The translations under genes were made by a program, and so were the position numbers. DNA of 64,000 nt from Tetracladium setigerum (taxonomy: Eukaryota > Ascomycota > Leotiomycetes > Helotiales): positions 3,224,001 to 3,288,000 of the forward strand of contig PZJY01000001.1 of assembly GCA_031472005.1 (NCBI GenBank), given 5' to 3'. Positions 1 through 10,824 of the stretch are shown piece after piece. A model generated the notes under the pieces. That model saw only the letters and a program-made list of their open reading frames with translations. It ran no database searches and was not told where the DNA came from. The first letter of the stretch is position 1, and each line of letters begins with the position of its first letter.

Positions 1-1136
1 CTGTGAATAGGGAGGGAGGTTAGTTATTTTCTTAAAAGTCCTTCTTCTTGTATTATGGAAAAGGAAAGGACTGTGTGGTATGATGGCGACTCCGGGAAAG
101 GCATCATAAAAGAGGAGAGAACAAACCGTGTTTTGGAGATCAGAGAGATCCGCGAGGACTTGTGCGAATTGGAGAGATTCCATTGCTTGGAGTAGTTTCG
201 TTTCGTTTCCTCGTTGGTATCTGTCAGGCTTTACCTATTCCACAGGTCGAGACAGGTTGCGAGGAGACAAGAATAGGAATAGAAGAAAAGGAGGGAGACG
301 AAGAGGTGTGCACTTTCACCGCTTGAAAGGAGGAGAACTGTGTGCGCGCGTGTGTGTGTATGAATGAATGTGATGGTTGTCGCACAAGAGGATAACTTTT
401 GTTGGTCTGGAATTTAGGTCATGTCCGGGGGCTGACCAGTGACCACATCGCTTTTCTGTGATTTGTGGCGTCCCGCACGCGATTTGCAGGGATCAAAGGA
501 AGACAGACAGACCCGCTCTGGAACACGCTGTTCGGGGAATCGGGACGGATGAAGATGCCCTTGGCCCTCCCCCTCCTCTTCCTCCTCCGGACCGAAATGA
601 GAGTATTGATTGACATTAGACACCCTGTAATGCATACCTACTTATTACCTACTCATTGACTATCAGCTTTGCTAGATCAATTTCAACCGATCAATGCCAT
701 TCAGTACCTACATTTCAACTAATCCACAAGGCTTTCCTTTGTGAAGATCTCAAGGTCTCGGCTCAGCGTCCATGTAAACTTTAAAGAAATTTCCTGATTA
801 TGCACATATAAGATCTCAAAGTTTGCATATGAGCCGCTGTCCATACGTGTACCACGAGTATTTTTTATTACTTTCAATCATGGACACGCTTCCAGCTCTT
901 TCAATTTGGTCTTTGATGATTGGAATTGCCAAGAAGTACAAGATTCAAATACACATAAAGTTGATTATTGATTATATCTTTTCTATTATTTGAGGCATGT
1001 TCTTTACAGCCCTGTTGTCAGCCTCACTAAAGTCGAAGTATATTAAGCGAGTAATCGGGCCGGTCTACAGCTTCAACACAGGACCTTCACCGAGAACGAT
1101 TTGTAGGCTGTGGCTCCAGTAGTGGAAGCGATCTTA

Positions 1137-1168
<32 letters not shown>

Positions 1169-2091
1169 AATTCGAGTTTTGCAAGTACAGTAAGTGTAAA
1201 CATACAACCTACACTCTACATACATATCAACAAACCGTGAGCTCCTAGATTCCAACTTAAGGTTTACATAGGGAGAGAGTATGTTGCAATATTGCATAGT
1301 TGATAACTTGATACGAGAAGTGCCGGCATACAGTCTAAGACCCCTCAAAGGCTCAAGCTTACTGCTCACTCTGAGTAGAAGTATAACATACCATCGATCT
1401 TCAACTTGCCATAAAACGTACTATCATAGATAGATAGACGAGAAACATATTGTTTGAATAATTTAATAAGCACAATTCAACTATACCAATGACAATTAAC
1501 CTACTTGCCAAGAGAGATGCACAAGATACATTTCAAAGATCTGTCTTCGTCCCTATCATATGGCACCAACATCAATTACTCACAAGCCCATGCATACCTC
1601 TTACTTTCAGAATTTTTTACTAAATCTCCCACTGGTACTCGGTGATGGCTCGAATACCAGCCGAGTGAAGTCAGCTGCAGATCTCGACTATGAAGCTATG
1701 TACAGTAAGGACATACTCCAGAACCTAACTACCTGCTTTGCGGAAATTCACAACTATGAATGCATTATATTACTTAATAGATCGTTTAATCCTACAAGTC
1801 CATACTTCAAGAAAGGTTTCATCCAATCCAATCCTTGATGAGGTAGAAATGGAAGTTGAGGTCCAACTTATCTAGTGGAGGATCCACACTCCGGACCGCA
1901 CGCGCATGCCAAGAATGCGCCCAGGCTGGAAGCTGGTCTGCAGGTCAATTGTATTTTGATACCATCCACCTTTGGAGCTATCTTGAAATCCTACACGACC
2001 TGGAGACCTTTTTTATACGAAGGTGACTCACTAAGATCTCTATAAAATAGCAAGCTGGACTGCGGGCATCAATTCACAATTCTCCCAAATC
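1..2091. other. Intergenic, no gene recognised
   Basis: No reading frame here looks like a protein: those present are short and composition-biased, and I could not join any by plausible splice sites. The stretch holds AT-rich sequence and a CT microsatellite. The last few hundred bases are presumably the promoter and 5' leader of the FAHD1-like gene; a TATAAAA-like element lies about 50 bp before its ATG. Confidence 0.6.
1137..1164. repeat. (CT)14 microsatellite
   Basis: Fourteen uninterrupted CT dinucleotides, seen directly. It lies in non-coding sequence with no gene within 900 bp. Confidence 0.95.
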
Positions 2092-2982
2092 ATGTCTCTA
2101 CTATTTCGTCGTGGATTCGCTTCAACCGCTTCAATGGCATCTCTCAAGCAAGCTTCCAAAGTTGTCTGCATTGGCAGGAACTATGCGTATGTACACTTGC
2201 CCTTCCGAAAACCCATTGCAAATCAACCAAGGACTAACAATTTGCATGTCGTGCAGAGATCACATTGCCGAATTGAGCAATGCCAAACCCAAACAACCAT
2301 TCTTCTTCCTCAAGCCTCCTTCGACTATCCTCCCTCCCGGCGCGGGACCTGTCATACGTCCCAGAGGCGTAGACCTACACTATGAAGTCGAATTGGCATT
2401 GGTTATTGGCAAGCAAGTCAAGAACCTCGAGGCGAGCGACGAAAAGGGGGCTCTGGACTCCATTGAGAGTAAGTGCCCCTCATACCAGTTGCAATTGCTA
2501 ATTGCAGTTGTAAAACAAAAGGGAAGAAAAGAAGCTAATTTGAGCAACAAACAGGCTACGCAATCAGTATCGACATGACCGCACGCAATGCGCAAAACGA
2601 AGCCAAAAAGAAGGGTCTTCCCTGGGACATTGCCAAAGGCTTCGACACCTTCCTCCCCGTCTCCGAAATCATTGCCAAATCGAGCATCCCAGACCCGCAC
2701 AATGTCGAATTATACCTCACCGTAAACAACGAGCATCGTCAGTTGGATTCGACGAATTTGATGTTGTATAAAATCCCACGTATCTTGAGCGATATCTCAA
2801 AGGTGATGACATTGGAGAAGGGGGATATTGTGTTGACGGGTACACCGAAGGGCGTTGGTTCAATCCAGCCCGGGGATGTGGTTAGAGCTGGTGTGAAGGT
2901 TGATGGGACGGAATTGGAGGAGGGAAAGATTGAGGTTGTGGTTGAGGAGTCTACCAGTACTTACGAGTTTAAAGAGACATAA
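2092..2982 (+). CDS. FAHD1-like acylpyruvase / fumarylacetoacetate hydrolase-domain protein, probably mitochondrial
   Basis: Three exons: 2092-2186, 2257-2468 and 2555-2982. The introns are 70 and 86 nt with GTATGT and GTAAGT donors and CAG acceptors. The product is 244 aa, close to the FAHD1 norm of about 220. The N-terminus MSLLFRRGFASTASMASL is Arg/Ser-rich without acids, like a mitochondrial presequence. Then come VVCIGRNYADH, the metal-binding strand YEVELALVIGK, and the family signature GDIVLTGTPKGVG near the C-terminus. FAHD1 proteins hydrolyse acylpyruvates and decarboxylate oxaloacetate; the exact substrate is not visible here. The gene converges on the dioxygenase gene 70 bp downstream. 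The family call is firm, the substrate is inferred. Confidence 0.93.
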
Positions 2983-3051
2983 GAGAAAATAACTAGGTAT
3001 CATAAATTGCAAATACACTTTTTAGACAGGCCAAGAGGTATGTATCCTCGC

Positions 3052-3687
3052 TCAACTCAAATTCGGATCTTGTATACTCCCAGCCTGAGGCGCACTCTCC
3101 GCCACCGTCCCACAACTCTTACACCTCCTCTTCTCCTCCGAGCTTGCCTTGAAGGCATTAACCGCCTCCTTAATCTGCGTGCCCAAATCCGTACAGTGAA
3201 AACTCGCCTCCTCCACGATCACTCTACAATCCTCATTCCCACAATACCAGCGCAGTGTATCCAGACTTCCTTCCGGCCGCGGTTGCTCCAGCACAATACC
3301 AACTGTATTCGCGAAACGGACGGGATTGTGTGGGACGTTGGGTGGGAGGAGGAACATGTCGCCTTGGGAGATGATGATGTCTTTAAACTCGTTGTTGGCT
3401 GGGTCGACGACTTTGAGGAGCATGGCGCCTTGGTACTGGTAGAACCATTCGGCCGTGGTGTTGATGTGGTAGTCCGTTCGAGCGTTGGGTCCGCCTACTA
3501 TCTGTGTTTTTGTACGCGAGTTTTAGAACTCTGCCTGCTTACTTCATCGATGAACGAAGGAAGAATTTACCATCACTGTGACATCTTTGTTGTAAACGCA
3601 GTAGTTATTAATCGGTGGTTTGAGGAGATGGGAGTTCTCCTCCAGCCTATTGGGGGGTTTTGGATCGTTAGAACTTTTATCTTTCAT
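3052..3687 (-). CDS. bna1: 3-hydroxyanthranilate 3,4-dioxygenase
   Basis: Two exons on the minus strand, 3687-3571 and 3501-3052, separated by a 70-nt intron (GTAAAT...CAG), giving 188 aa. The enzyme opens the ring of 3-hydroxyanthranilate in the kynurenine route from tryptophan to quinolinate and NAD. The protein shows LEENSHLLKPP at the N-terminus and VGGPNARTDYH. The iron ligands appear as the His/Glu of DYHINTTAEWFYQ and the His of NVPHNPVRF. The C-terminus has two Cys pairs (CGNEDC and CKSC), the rubredoxin-like second metal site found in bacterial and yeast enzymes. The start at 3687 is the only in-frame ATG before a TAA upstream and fits the usual length. Confidence 0.95.
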
Positions 3688-4211
3688 ATAATTTGTGGTG
3701 AGAGTGCATTGCTTGCCATTTGGGTATGTTTAGAGGAATTCCTAGCATCTTTTGTGATTATAAGTTGGTGATGAGATGATGAGGAAGTTGTCATTCAAGG
3801 CTTCGGAATCATCTCGGTCATCAGATAAAATTGCCCCGCGTATGCCGCTCTCGGCTTTGGCGGGGTTGTGTTCCATACAGGTGACCCAAGGGTGAGTGAC
3901 ATTGGTAGAACATTGGTAGAGAGACAGAAAACCGGGCTTTGCAATACAGATCTTTATTGACATTCGACTTTGAGATGATGTTCATAAGTTATGTTTTTTC
4001 CTTCATCCTCTTATTCTTTGTGCCTACCTAAGAGCTTATATCCTCTGGCTAGCCACCCCATAGTAATCAGTAAGTACTTCAGACCACCTCCTTTCTTCTG
4101 TGCATAACTCAACTTCGCCATTTATTTCTTGAAGAAGAGATACGTTTCAACCGCTTAACATTTCAGCTTTGGTACTGTATGCTAATTTTCTGGCCAATTC
4201 TGGACCACACA
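3688..4211. other. Intergenic, no gene recognised
   Basis: This lies between the dioxygenase 5' end and the P450 3' end. The only frames are short and show no protein character. It probably holds the dioxygenase promoter and the P450 terminator region. Confidence 0.6.
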
Positions 4212-6116
4212 TTATTCAAAGGTTACTCTCAATCCCCTCTCACTTTGAGGAAACGCGCTGAAAAAGTCGTGGAATTGCTTCACATCATCCTCCGTGGTTT
4301 CAAACAACTTCATGTCGAATTCCGAGAATAATCTCGCGATTGTAACGTAAAGCTCTGACGATGCGAGACTATAATCAAAAATATCAGTTCACGTGGCACA
4401 CCTGAAGAGAACGGAGGGGAATTATATACTGAAGCCCAACACATGATCGACTTCCCTTCCCAAAAGGCTGTACATATTTCTCCAGTACCTTTCTCTCAGC
4501 TGGATCTAACCATCTGTCGGGGACAAATGCGGTGGGATTGGGGAAGATTGTTGGGTTGAAGTGAGTTGATCTTTGGGTCATCGACACTGGAGTCTTGCTG
4601 GTTGTCAGCCAATACTTGCACATGGATCGGAAAGGAGTTTTATTTACATTGACCGGTATGGTTTTGTCTTTGTAAATCATCTTTTCGCGGGTGTTGATTC
4701 GAGGAAGACGGCCAGCTACACTTGTTGCCATTCTATACAGGGTTCCCTGAATCAGATATTATATCGTCAAATTCGGGAGATAGCAACACTTACCGATGTC
4801 CTTCAAGAATTACAGATGACTGCAATCAAGATCAGTCAGAAAACTTCAATTATCTCAGAAGAATCATACCAAGTAAGGAAGACGAGCAAGCTCTTGGTAA
4901 TTCAAAGGTGTAGAGCTTTTACTCTGTGCAATTCGGACTTCTTCCTGCAGTCTCTTCGACTTCACTGGATCCGAGAGCAAGTGGTAAGCAAGAACGCAAA
5001 GCGTATTTCCGGTGGTCTCTGTTCCTGCGGCTACAATAGTTCGGACTTCTAATGCTAAACGCCATTCCTTCTTCTCTTCCGCACTGAGCTCATCCGAGTC
5101 TAGCATTTGGTGGATGACACTTGCTTGTTTTGGAGCACCCTGGGACTGTGGGTTATATGCTGCTACGATGGTTTTAGTCTGAGCCTTGAAGTCCTATATA
5201 TTTTGTCAATTTTCATTCCAGCCTGAGATAGTGTGTTGTCATATCAACACAGATTCTCTCACATTGAAGAGGTCCAGCACACCAACAACGGCCGGGTTCG
5301 AAATCTGGACCAACCATCTCGGCATCAAGTCCATTACATCCAAAACAACCCCAAAATGTCGATGCCACAGCCCAATCTCCGAAAGAGATCTAACGGTCTT
5401 GTGAAAAACAGCAGCGAAGTCATCTTCCTTCAGCAAACCGTAAGATTTCTGAAATGAAAATTCCGTCACCACGTCCGTCGCCAAAGAACGAAAAGCATTC
5501 GAGAGATTCACAGTTTGGTCAGTCCTCTTGGATTCAGTGAGACGGTCACACAGTTTCGAGACTATCTGTGAGAGCATGGGATCGAATTTCGATACGGCAT
5601 CAAGCGTGAAGTAGTTCTGTTGTGCCTTTCGACGGAGGCGATGCATTTCATGATCAGAAGTTCCGAAGGCAGCGGATGAAAGTCCAACAAATTTGTAGTA
5701 CCAGTGATCTTTATTAACTCGGGAGGTTACTTTGTAAGGCTCATTCCAGTCAGGGTCGTCTACGTGCAACTCCCACGGACTGATGCGAATGATGGGACCT
5801 GTGGATTGTGAGCATTGTGTGCCATGAGACGCAAGGATGATAAGTGAGATGTGCGATATCTGGTCATTGATTTCTTACCATACTGTGCGTGCATTTTCTC
5901 AATCTCAACCCAATATCTTCCTCGTTGCAGACATTCGAAATAAGTTTCATACCATCCTGTGAGAGCGGCCAACTTTGGGCCAGGAAACGCGGCGAGGGGT
6001 CCAAACCAGAGACGATATGCTGCAACTGTCAGAAAACAAATAAATATAACTATAGTGATGTTGACAGAGGTGAAATATTTGGAGAAACCATGACTGAATG
6101 TCAATAAAAGACCCAT
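4212..6116 (-). CDS. Cytochrome P450 monooxygenase, ER membrane-anchored
   Basis: I assemble exons 6116-5879, 5798-5263, 5193-4870, 4819-4794, 4732-4648, 4593-4430 and 4368-4212. The product is about 509 aa, normal for a fungal P450. An N-terminal membrane segment (residues ~19-37) is followed by FPGPKLAA. The I-helix oxygen-binding motif is AGTETT, the K-helix is E-G-H-R (ExxR), PDRW is the meander, and the haem loop is FGKGSRSCVG with the Cys ligand. The ExxR sits in a 26-nt microexon. The 54-nt segment 4647-4594 is open in frame but begins GTAAAT, has a CTGAC branch site and ends CAAG; removing it restores IPVNTPVSMTQR, so I treat it as an intron (without splicing, 527 aa). Overall resemblance is to trichodiene oxygenase/pisatin demethylase-like families. 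The substrate is unknown, and no biosynthetic partner genes adjoin. Confidence 0.92.
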
Positions 6117-7487
6117 TGTTACAGTTTCCCTTGACGATGTTCAAGACTGGTTATGGAAGTTCATGATAACCATAGGATGATTTGTGAGAGATCACACACC
6201 TTTATGAAATCTGATGGATTCGCTGCATTAGAATCTAGATGCGAATGACTGCATACAATTTGGCGTCGAGAAATGCAACCTATTCAAAAGTGAGATATGC
6301 AATTGGATATTTACCTCTCGCTTAGGGCGTGAGGCTTCGGGCCGCATCGCATTCAACCGATAGTGAGAATGAACAGGCCAAATCTAGTAAGCCAAGAGCA
6401 AAAGAAATATTTCCCCATCAAGTTCTAGGCTGTTGCTAATTTTGTGTAGAAGATTCTGGCATTTTAAATTTCCTATATCATGACTGGTTTTGCTTTTCCA
6501 TGTTTGCTACCTACTTACTCGACTAAACGAGCCTTGAGCCTCCCTGTCACATATAATTTCTACAATGTGAAAACTGAATTCTCAGGCTCCGTCACGAAGT
6601 ACCTACAAAGAGGAATCCACTATCCAATCATTGAACCTCCATCGAAAGATTCACATTGCCAAGGTGTCCTTTCACAAAGACAATTTAAATCGGACAAGGC
6701 TGATTGAACGTAAACTCCACACAGACCATAACCGAGCCCAAGCTTCAAGAGCAGTGGTAAACAGAACATGGGCCACATCCCACATCCCCCTTGAAACAAG
6801 TTCACAAAGGTCAAATAAATGGAGCTCGGGGGAAAAACTCGACCCAGTTCCGTGGCGAACGTGGCGCGTGGAAACAACATCGGTGTCGTGTTGCTGGAAT
6901 CCGGGGAAGGTTTTGACCCTTCAGACAAGGATGTTACGAACTCTAGATGTCTATGCCTAAAACAACCATGATACATGAGTATAACGGCCTATTAATATGA
7001 TTGATAATTGGCGGTTGGTAGACTTCGCGATTGGTAATAGAGTTAGTTTATGCCATTGTGACAACACCGGAGAAGCCTGGGGAGATCCGGTGGGGGGAGA
7101 TGATATTTGAGTTGTAAATGTCACTACAAAACAATCCGAAAAGGGGCGAGGGGAAATGTGGTGAGGCAGTTGATGTCTCCGTTGAAAAATTTGATGTACT
7201 CTCTACCGCAACTTTATTTGTTATTTTTGAATGTTCTTCTTATTTATTATGAATAAAATTAATTCTAATTGTTGCAGGCGTCGCCATGGTATACGCGCTC
7301 GCTAATAAGTGTGTACATGCAAAACAAATATCATATTCCATTCGATTCGTCCTGTGTGCCGATGTTTTGAGTGCTGTTTCCAATTTCCATGTCCTCAACG
7401 CCTTGCTAAATTCCCAGAAATTCTCGAATCCAAAATCTTACATCCAACTCGTTTTTCTTTCTGGTCGTCAAGACCGTGGTCCTCGGA
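6117..7487. other. Intergenic, no gene recognised
   Basis: P450 upstream region and receptor downstream region. Short frames exist on both strands (for example 6620-6976 minus) but they overlap each other, lack family features and cannot be linked by convincing introns. I see nothing else. Confidence 0.6.
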
Positions 7488-9377
7488 CTATTTTGACTGA
7501 ACTTGACCGTTCGAGTGCATCGCCAAAGGAAGTGGTGGATGCGGTTTGTTGAGGTTTGGCGGTAGCCATGGTCTCTGTCTCTGGACCTCATTTAACGGTC
7601 TTTCTCTCTGGGCTTCATTAAATGGTCTCTGTCTCTGGGCTTCATTGAACGGTCTTTCTCTCTGGACCTCATTGAACGGTCTCTGTCTCTGGGCTTCATT
7701 CAACGGTCTCTCTCTCTGAGCCTCATTGAACGGTCTCTCTCTCTGAGCCTCATCAAACGGCCTCTTTCTTTGAGCCTCATCAAACGGTCTCTCTCTCTGG
7801 GCCTCAATATCAACGACTGCTCTATCCAATGACTGTCTGGTCGCCATCTCGAAGGTCTCGGTTCGTAGGATATCCAGGCTGGGCCTGCGATATTTTGCCC
7901 TGGGTGGGATTCCTGATATGCTAGGTTTGCTTCTGGTCTGGTAGTCGGACGATTCCTGCGAAGGTTTTGAGCCTCGCATACTGATGTGTCGACGAGTGAA
8001 ATTGCGAAAGCTAGGCCACGCATGGCGGAGACCAGAGTAAATTCCTGGGATGGAAGCGCACAAGAGACCAACGCCTAGTTCGATGGCTGACCACATTGCC
8101 GTGGGTGCGTTTGTGAATGTTGGATCTGAGGTGCGACCAAATCCTGGAAGCGTAGTCAGGCGGATTATAGAAGCAACAACGACGCTACGCAATGTTAGAA
8201 TTTGATGCGGGCTTGAAAATTGGGAAGAAGGGGGTCATGTAAGAACTCACAAGCCACCGAGAACAAAAATCATAATGACACCAAACTTCTTCCTGGGACT
8301 CATCTGCAACGCAATAACCTCCATCACAGGAAGTACAATGACGATTATATCTTGTAGAACATTGAGACCCGAGTAAGACCACGTAGCTGCGTTAAAATTA
8401 ACACAGTACCCAATGGGAGCGAGCTTCCAGGCATTCGTAAGTGGCGTGCATTGAAATACAATGACATTGACGAAGCAAACCATTAGTGCTGCACAGAAGA
8501 CGATATTAATCCAACAGAGCTTTACAAAGTTGTCGGAAATGCTGAAAATTCGGAGATAGAAGGCCAGTATAGAAATCTTGACGATGCCGTTGGTGACAAC
8601 GTAGAAAATTAGCACGATGTAGACTAGACCAACTTCAAGTTAGTAGGAAATCACAATAGGAAGTCTCGCTTCTACTAACACCAGAAGAGAATGTCCGTGA
8701 TATCGGCCGGATCGATGTTCCAAATATGTGCTCCAAAATTCATTCTCAAAACTGTGGTGATTCAGCGATGTAGTGGAAGGAAGTGCAGATAGGTACGTAC
8801 GTTTCAATAAAGCATAGAAAGCTGTTGAATCTGATGCCTAGAATCTTTTAGCAGGAGATCGACCGCTTGTACAATCCCACACTCACCACTGCAAGAATGA
8901 TAAGCCAGTCATCCCAGCCCAACTTTCCCTGAGAGAGCAATCGTAGCGATATCCTGATTGTAATTATGAATTTCGTCATGATGCCCAAAGCCAGACTGGT
9001 CATGCGGAGTTCGTCTCTTCGAGATGCATTTCCATATTGACAAATAGCTGCCTGCGCCTTTACAATAGCTGCAGTCTACGTGTTAATCATACTGTCCCCA
9101 GTTTTCGAAATGGGTGAGAAGACTTACTGAAAGCCTCCGTCGTAGTACAGTTCGCCAGCACACAAGTCGTCGTCAAATCGGTCATCTTTTGGCTCTTGCA
9201 AACACAGTCTATATCTGTGAGGAGACATCCGCTCTTGGGCGCCGTGGTGGCTAAACAAACCAGACCGCATGTCGGAAATATGGAAAAGTCAATCTGAGGT
9301 GTCGTCGCGTTGCCAGATTGCGCACTGCAAAGAGTGAAGGCAGCGAACACGGCAACGTATATTCCTAACAATCGCAT
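7488..9377 (-). CDS. CFEM-domain seven-transmembrane receptor (PTH11-like)
   Basis: Six exons: 9377-9128, 9068-8887, 8837-8801, 8751-8680, 8632-8251 and 8184-7488, giving 539 aa with consistent phases throughout. A signal peptide (residues 1-20) precedes a CFEM domain with the full eight cysteines (C-x2-C...C...CVC...C...C...C up to AAIC). The rhodopsin-like fungal 7TM domain follows: GWDDWLIILA, VKISILAFYLRIF, QCTPLTNAWK, NVLQDIIVIVLPV and GGFVVVASIIRL. The C-terminal ~200 residues are cytoplasmic and end with nine 9-residue repeats of the QRERPFNEA type. Proteins of this class sense surface or host cues at the plasma membrane in plant-associated fungi (family knowledge; the ligand is unknown). 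An upstream ORF precedes the start. Confidence 0.92.
7562..7805 (-). repeat. 27-bp coding minisatellite, nine units
   Basis: Nine in-frame 27-bp units encode variants of QRERPFNEA in the tail of the CFEM receptor (about residues 434-515). Variation is at Glu/Gln/Lys at unit position 3, Phe/Leu at 6, Asp/Asn at 7 and Ala/Val at 9. The units are close enough in sequence that copy number is likely to vary between strains (inference). Confidence 0.9.
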
Positions 9378-9446
9378 GGTGCTGTCAAGTGATATGAGAT
9401 GACTTTATTCCTAGCAGTCGCATGGTTTTTCAAGTGATATGAGATG
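9362..9446. repeat. Imperfect tandem duplication across the receptor start codon
   Basis: Two copies of about 39 bp (9362-9401 and 9408-9446) differ at only a few positions. Each contains the reverse complement of ATGCGA. The copy nearer the gene is the real start, and the other lies in the 5' leader. Seen directly. Confidence 0.9.
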
Positions 9447-10824
9447 GCATTGAGGAAGCTTTGGGATTCGAGCTCCTAATAATCAAGAGTTGCAAAAGCC
9501 GTGCACCCTCCGGAGGGAGGACCGCTTGTTAATATGCATGACTTCTTTGACAGGAGCTAGGGATTCCTCGGATTCTGGGACTTCACACACAGTCCATGGC
9601 TTGGTGAACTTGGGCTTTGACACCGCACGGGCATGGGGCCGACTACTGTACCGACAAGACCAGGGTGGAGCGGTTTACCCCCAGATCCATAGAAGCGGCA
9701 GAGGTATCCAAACATGCTAAGCGAGCGCTCGCTAAATTCCCGCTAAACGTTGTAGTTCACAAACTTGTGGCTTGATATCGAGTCATGGATAATGGCTGTA
9801 CCGGAACTATTGAGTCTTCCGGAGTTAATTGCCCTTACTCGATATCAGGCGATCAGATGAAACGAAACAAGGGGGTGAATGTGGGCGATTGGAGGGGGTT
9901 GAAGAATGAACCCGTTCATACCGAAGGAGGAGATTTGTTTACAAATTAAGGAGACGACGTAACGATTTTCGAACACTCGGCAGACTCGTGTGTCCTTCCC
10001 CCGTGTCAAGAGAGCACTAGGTGGTCCCGTCCTAGATCCCGATGCATGCATGGACTATGTTTTGCCTTGGTCCCAAGAGTAACATCCCCGTCGTGGATCC
10101 TGAGGATTAGAATACAAAAACAACATCGTCACTGGCTCCTGGAGCATATATATCAGCCACACTGGAGAGGGACAGCTTACAAACAAACTTTCAACGGCGA
10201 CTTCGAGACGTTTCATCCATGAACTTTTGAGTTCGAGTATTCTACGAAATCCTTGAATTTACATGCACGTGTTCGCGATGGCGCGGATATTTTCCGAATA
10301 CGCAATAAACATATGGAGGAGAAGAGGACCTTACTTCATGTCCCTGTATTTTTAGAATATTGAAATGCACTTCAGGGGTTGGTGGCAAACTTTGCCGAAT
10401 ACAGTACGCCCGCAGGACTAGAGACAAAAGGAGTTGGTTCCCAGTCATGGTGAAAGTGGAAGTTTTTGATTATTAGCTATTAATGAGTCAAAATACAAAC
10501 ATAGTCGCAGATTTCAAGATAGAGGGGAGGACAAAACATGTGGATGACCTTACATGGACGAGGAACCACCGGCTTGTGAACAACGATCTTTCTTCAAGTT
10601 TAACAAGCGATTCGAGCTACCCTCGAGGCACAACTTCCATTTTTCTTTTCTCCAGCACCAAAAAAAAAAAAAAAGATTGAGGGCAGATGAACTCATCATG
10701 TCGTCGAAATCCAAAGCAAAACTCGTCAAAAACACAAAGCATCCCAGCAGCCACCCACCACCCTAGTAAACTTGAGAAATTGAAATGAACCATCTTTACT
10801 CCCCGCAAAACGCATTTACACATA
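9378..10824. other. Intergenic, no gene recognised
   Basis: Apart from the duplicated segment next to the receptor, I find only short unsupported frames and an A-run near 10662. There is no recognisable protein or RNA gene. Confidence 0.6.
9385..9423 (-). promoter_or_regulatory. 12-codon upstream ORF of the CFEM receptor
   Basis: The upstream copy of the duplication supplies an ATG followed by 11 more sense codons and TGA. It ends 7 nt before the receptor ATG. Its first six residues, MRLLGI, are identical to those of the receptor, after which it diverges. If the transcript begins upstream of 9423, this would act as a translational uORF (inference). Confidence 0.6.

Noticed and set aside
7562..7805. 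CRISPR-like array
   Set aside because: Contiguous 27-bp units without spacers, in frame within a receptor gene.
4212..9377. Secondary-metabolite gene cluster around the P450
   Set aside because: No synthase, transporter or pathway regulator adjoins; neighbours are NAD synthesis and a receptor.
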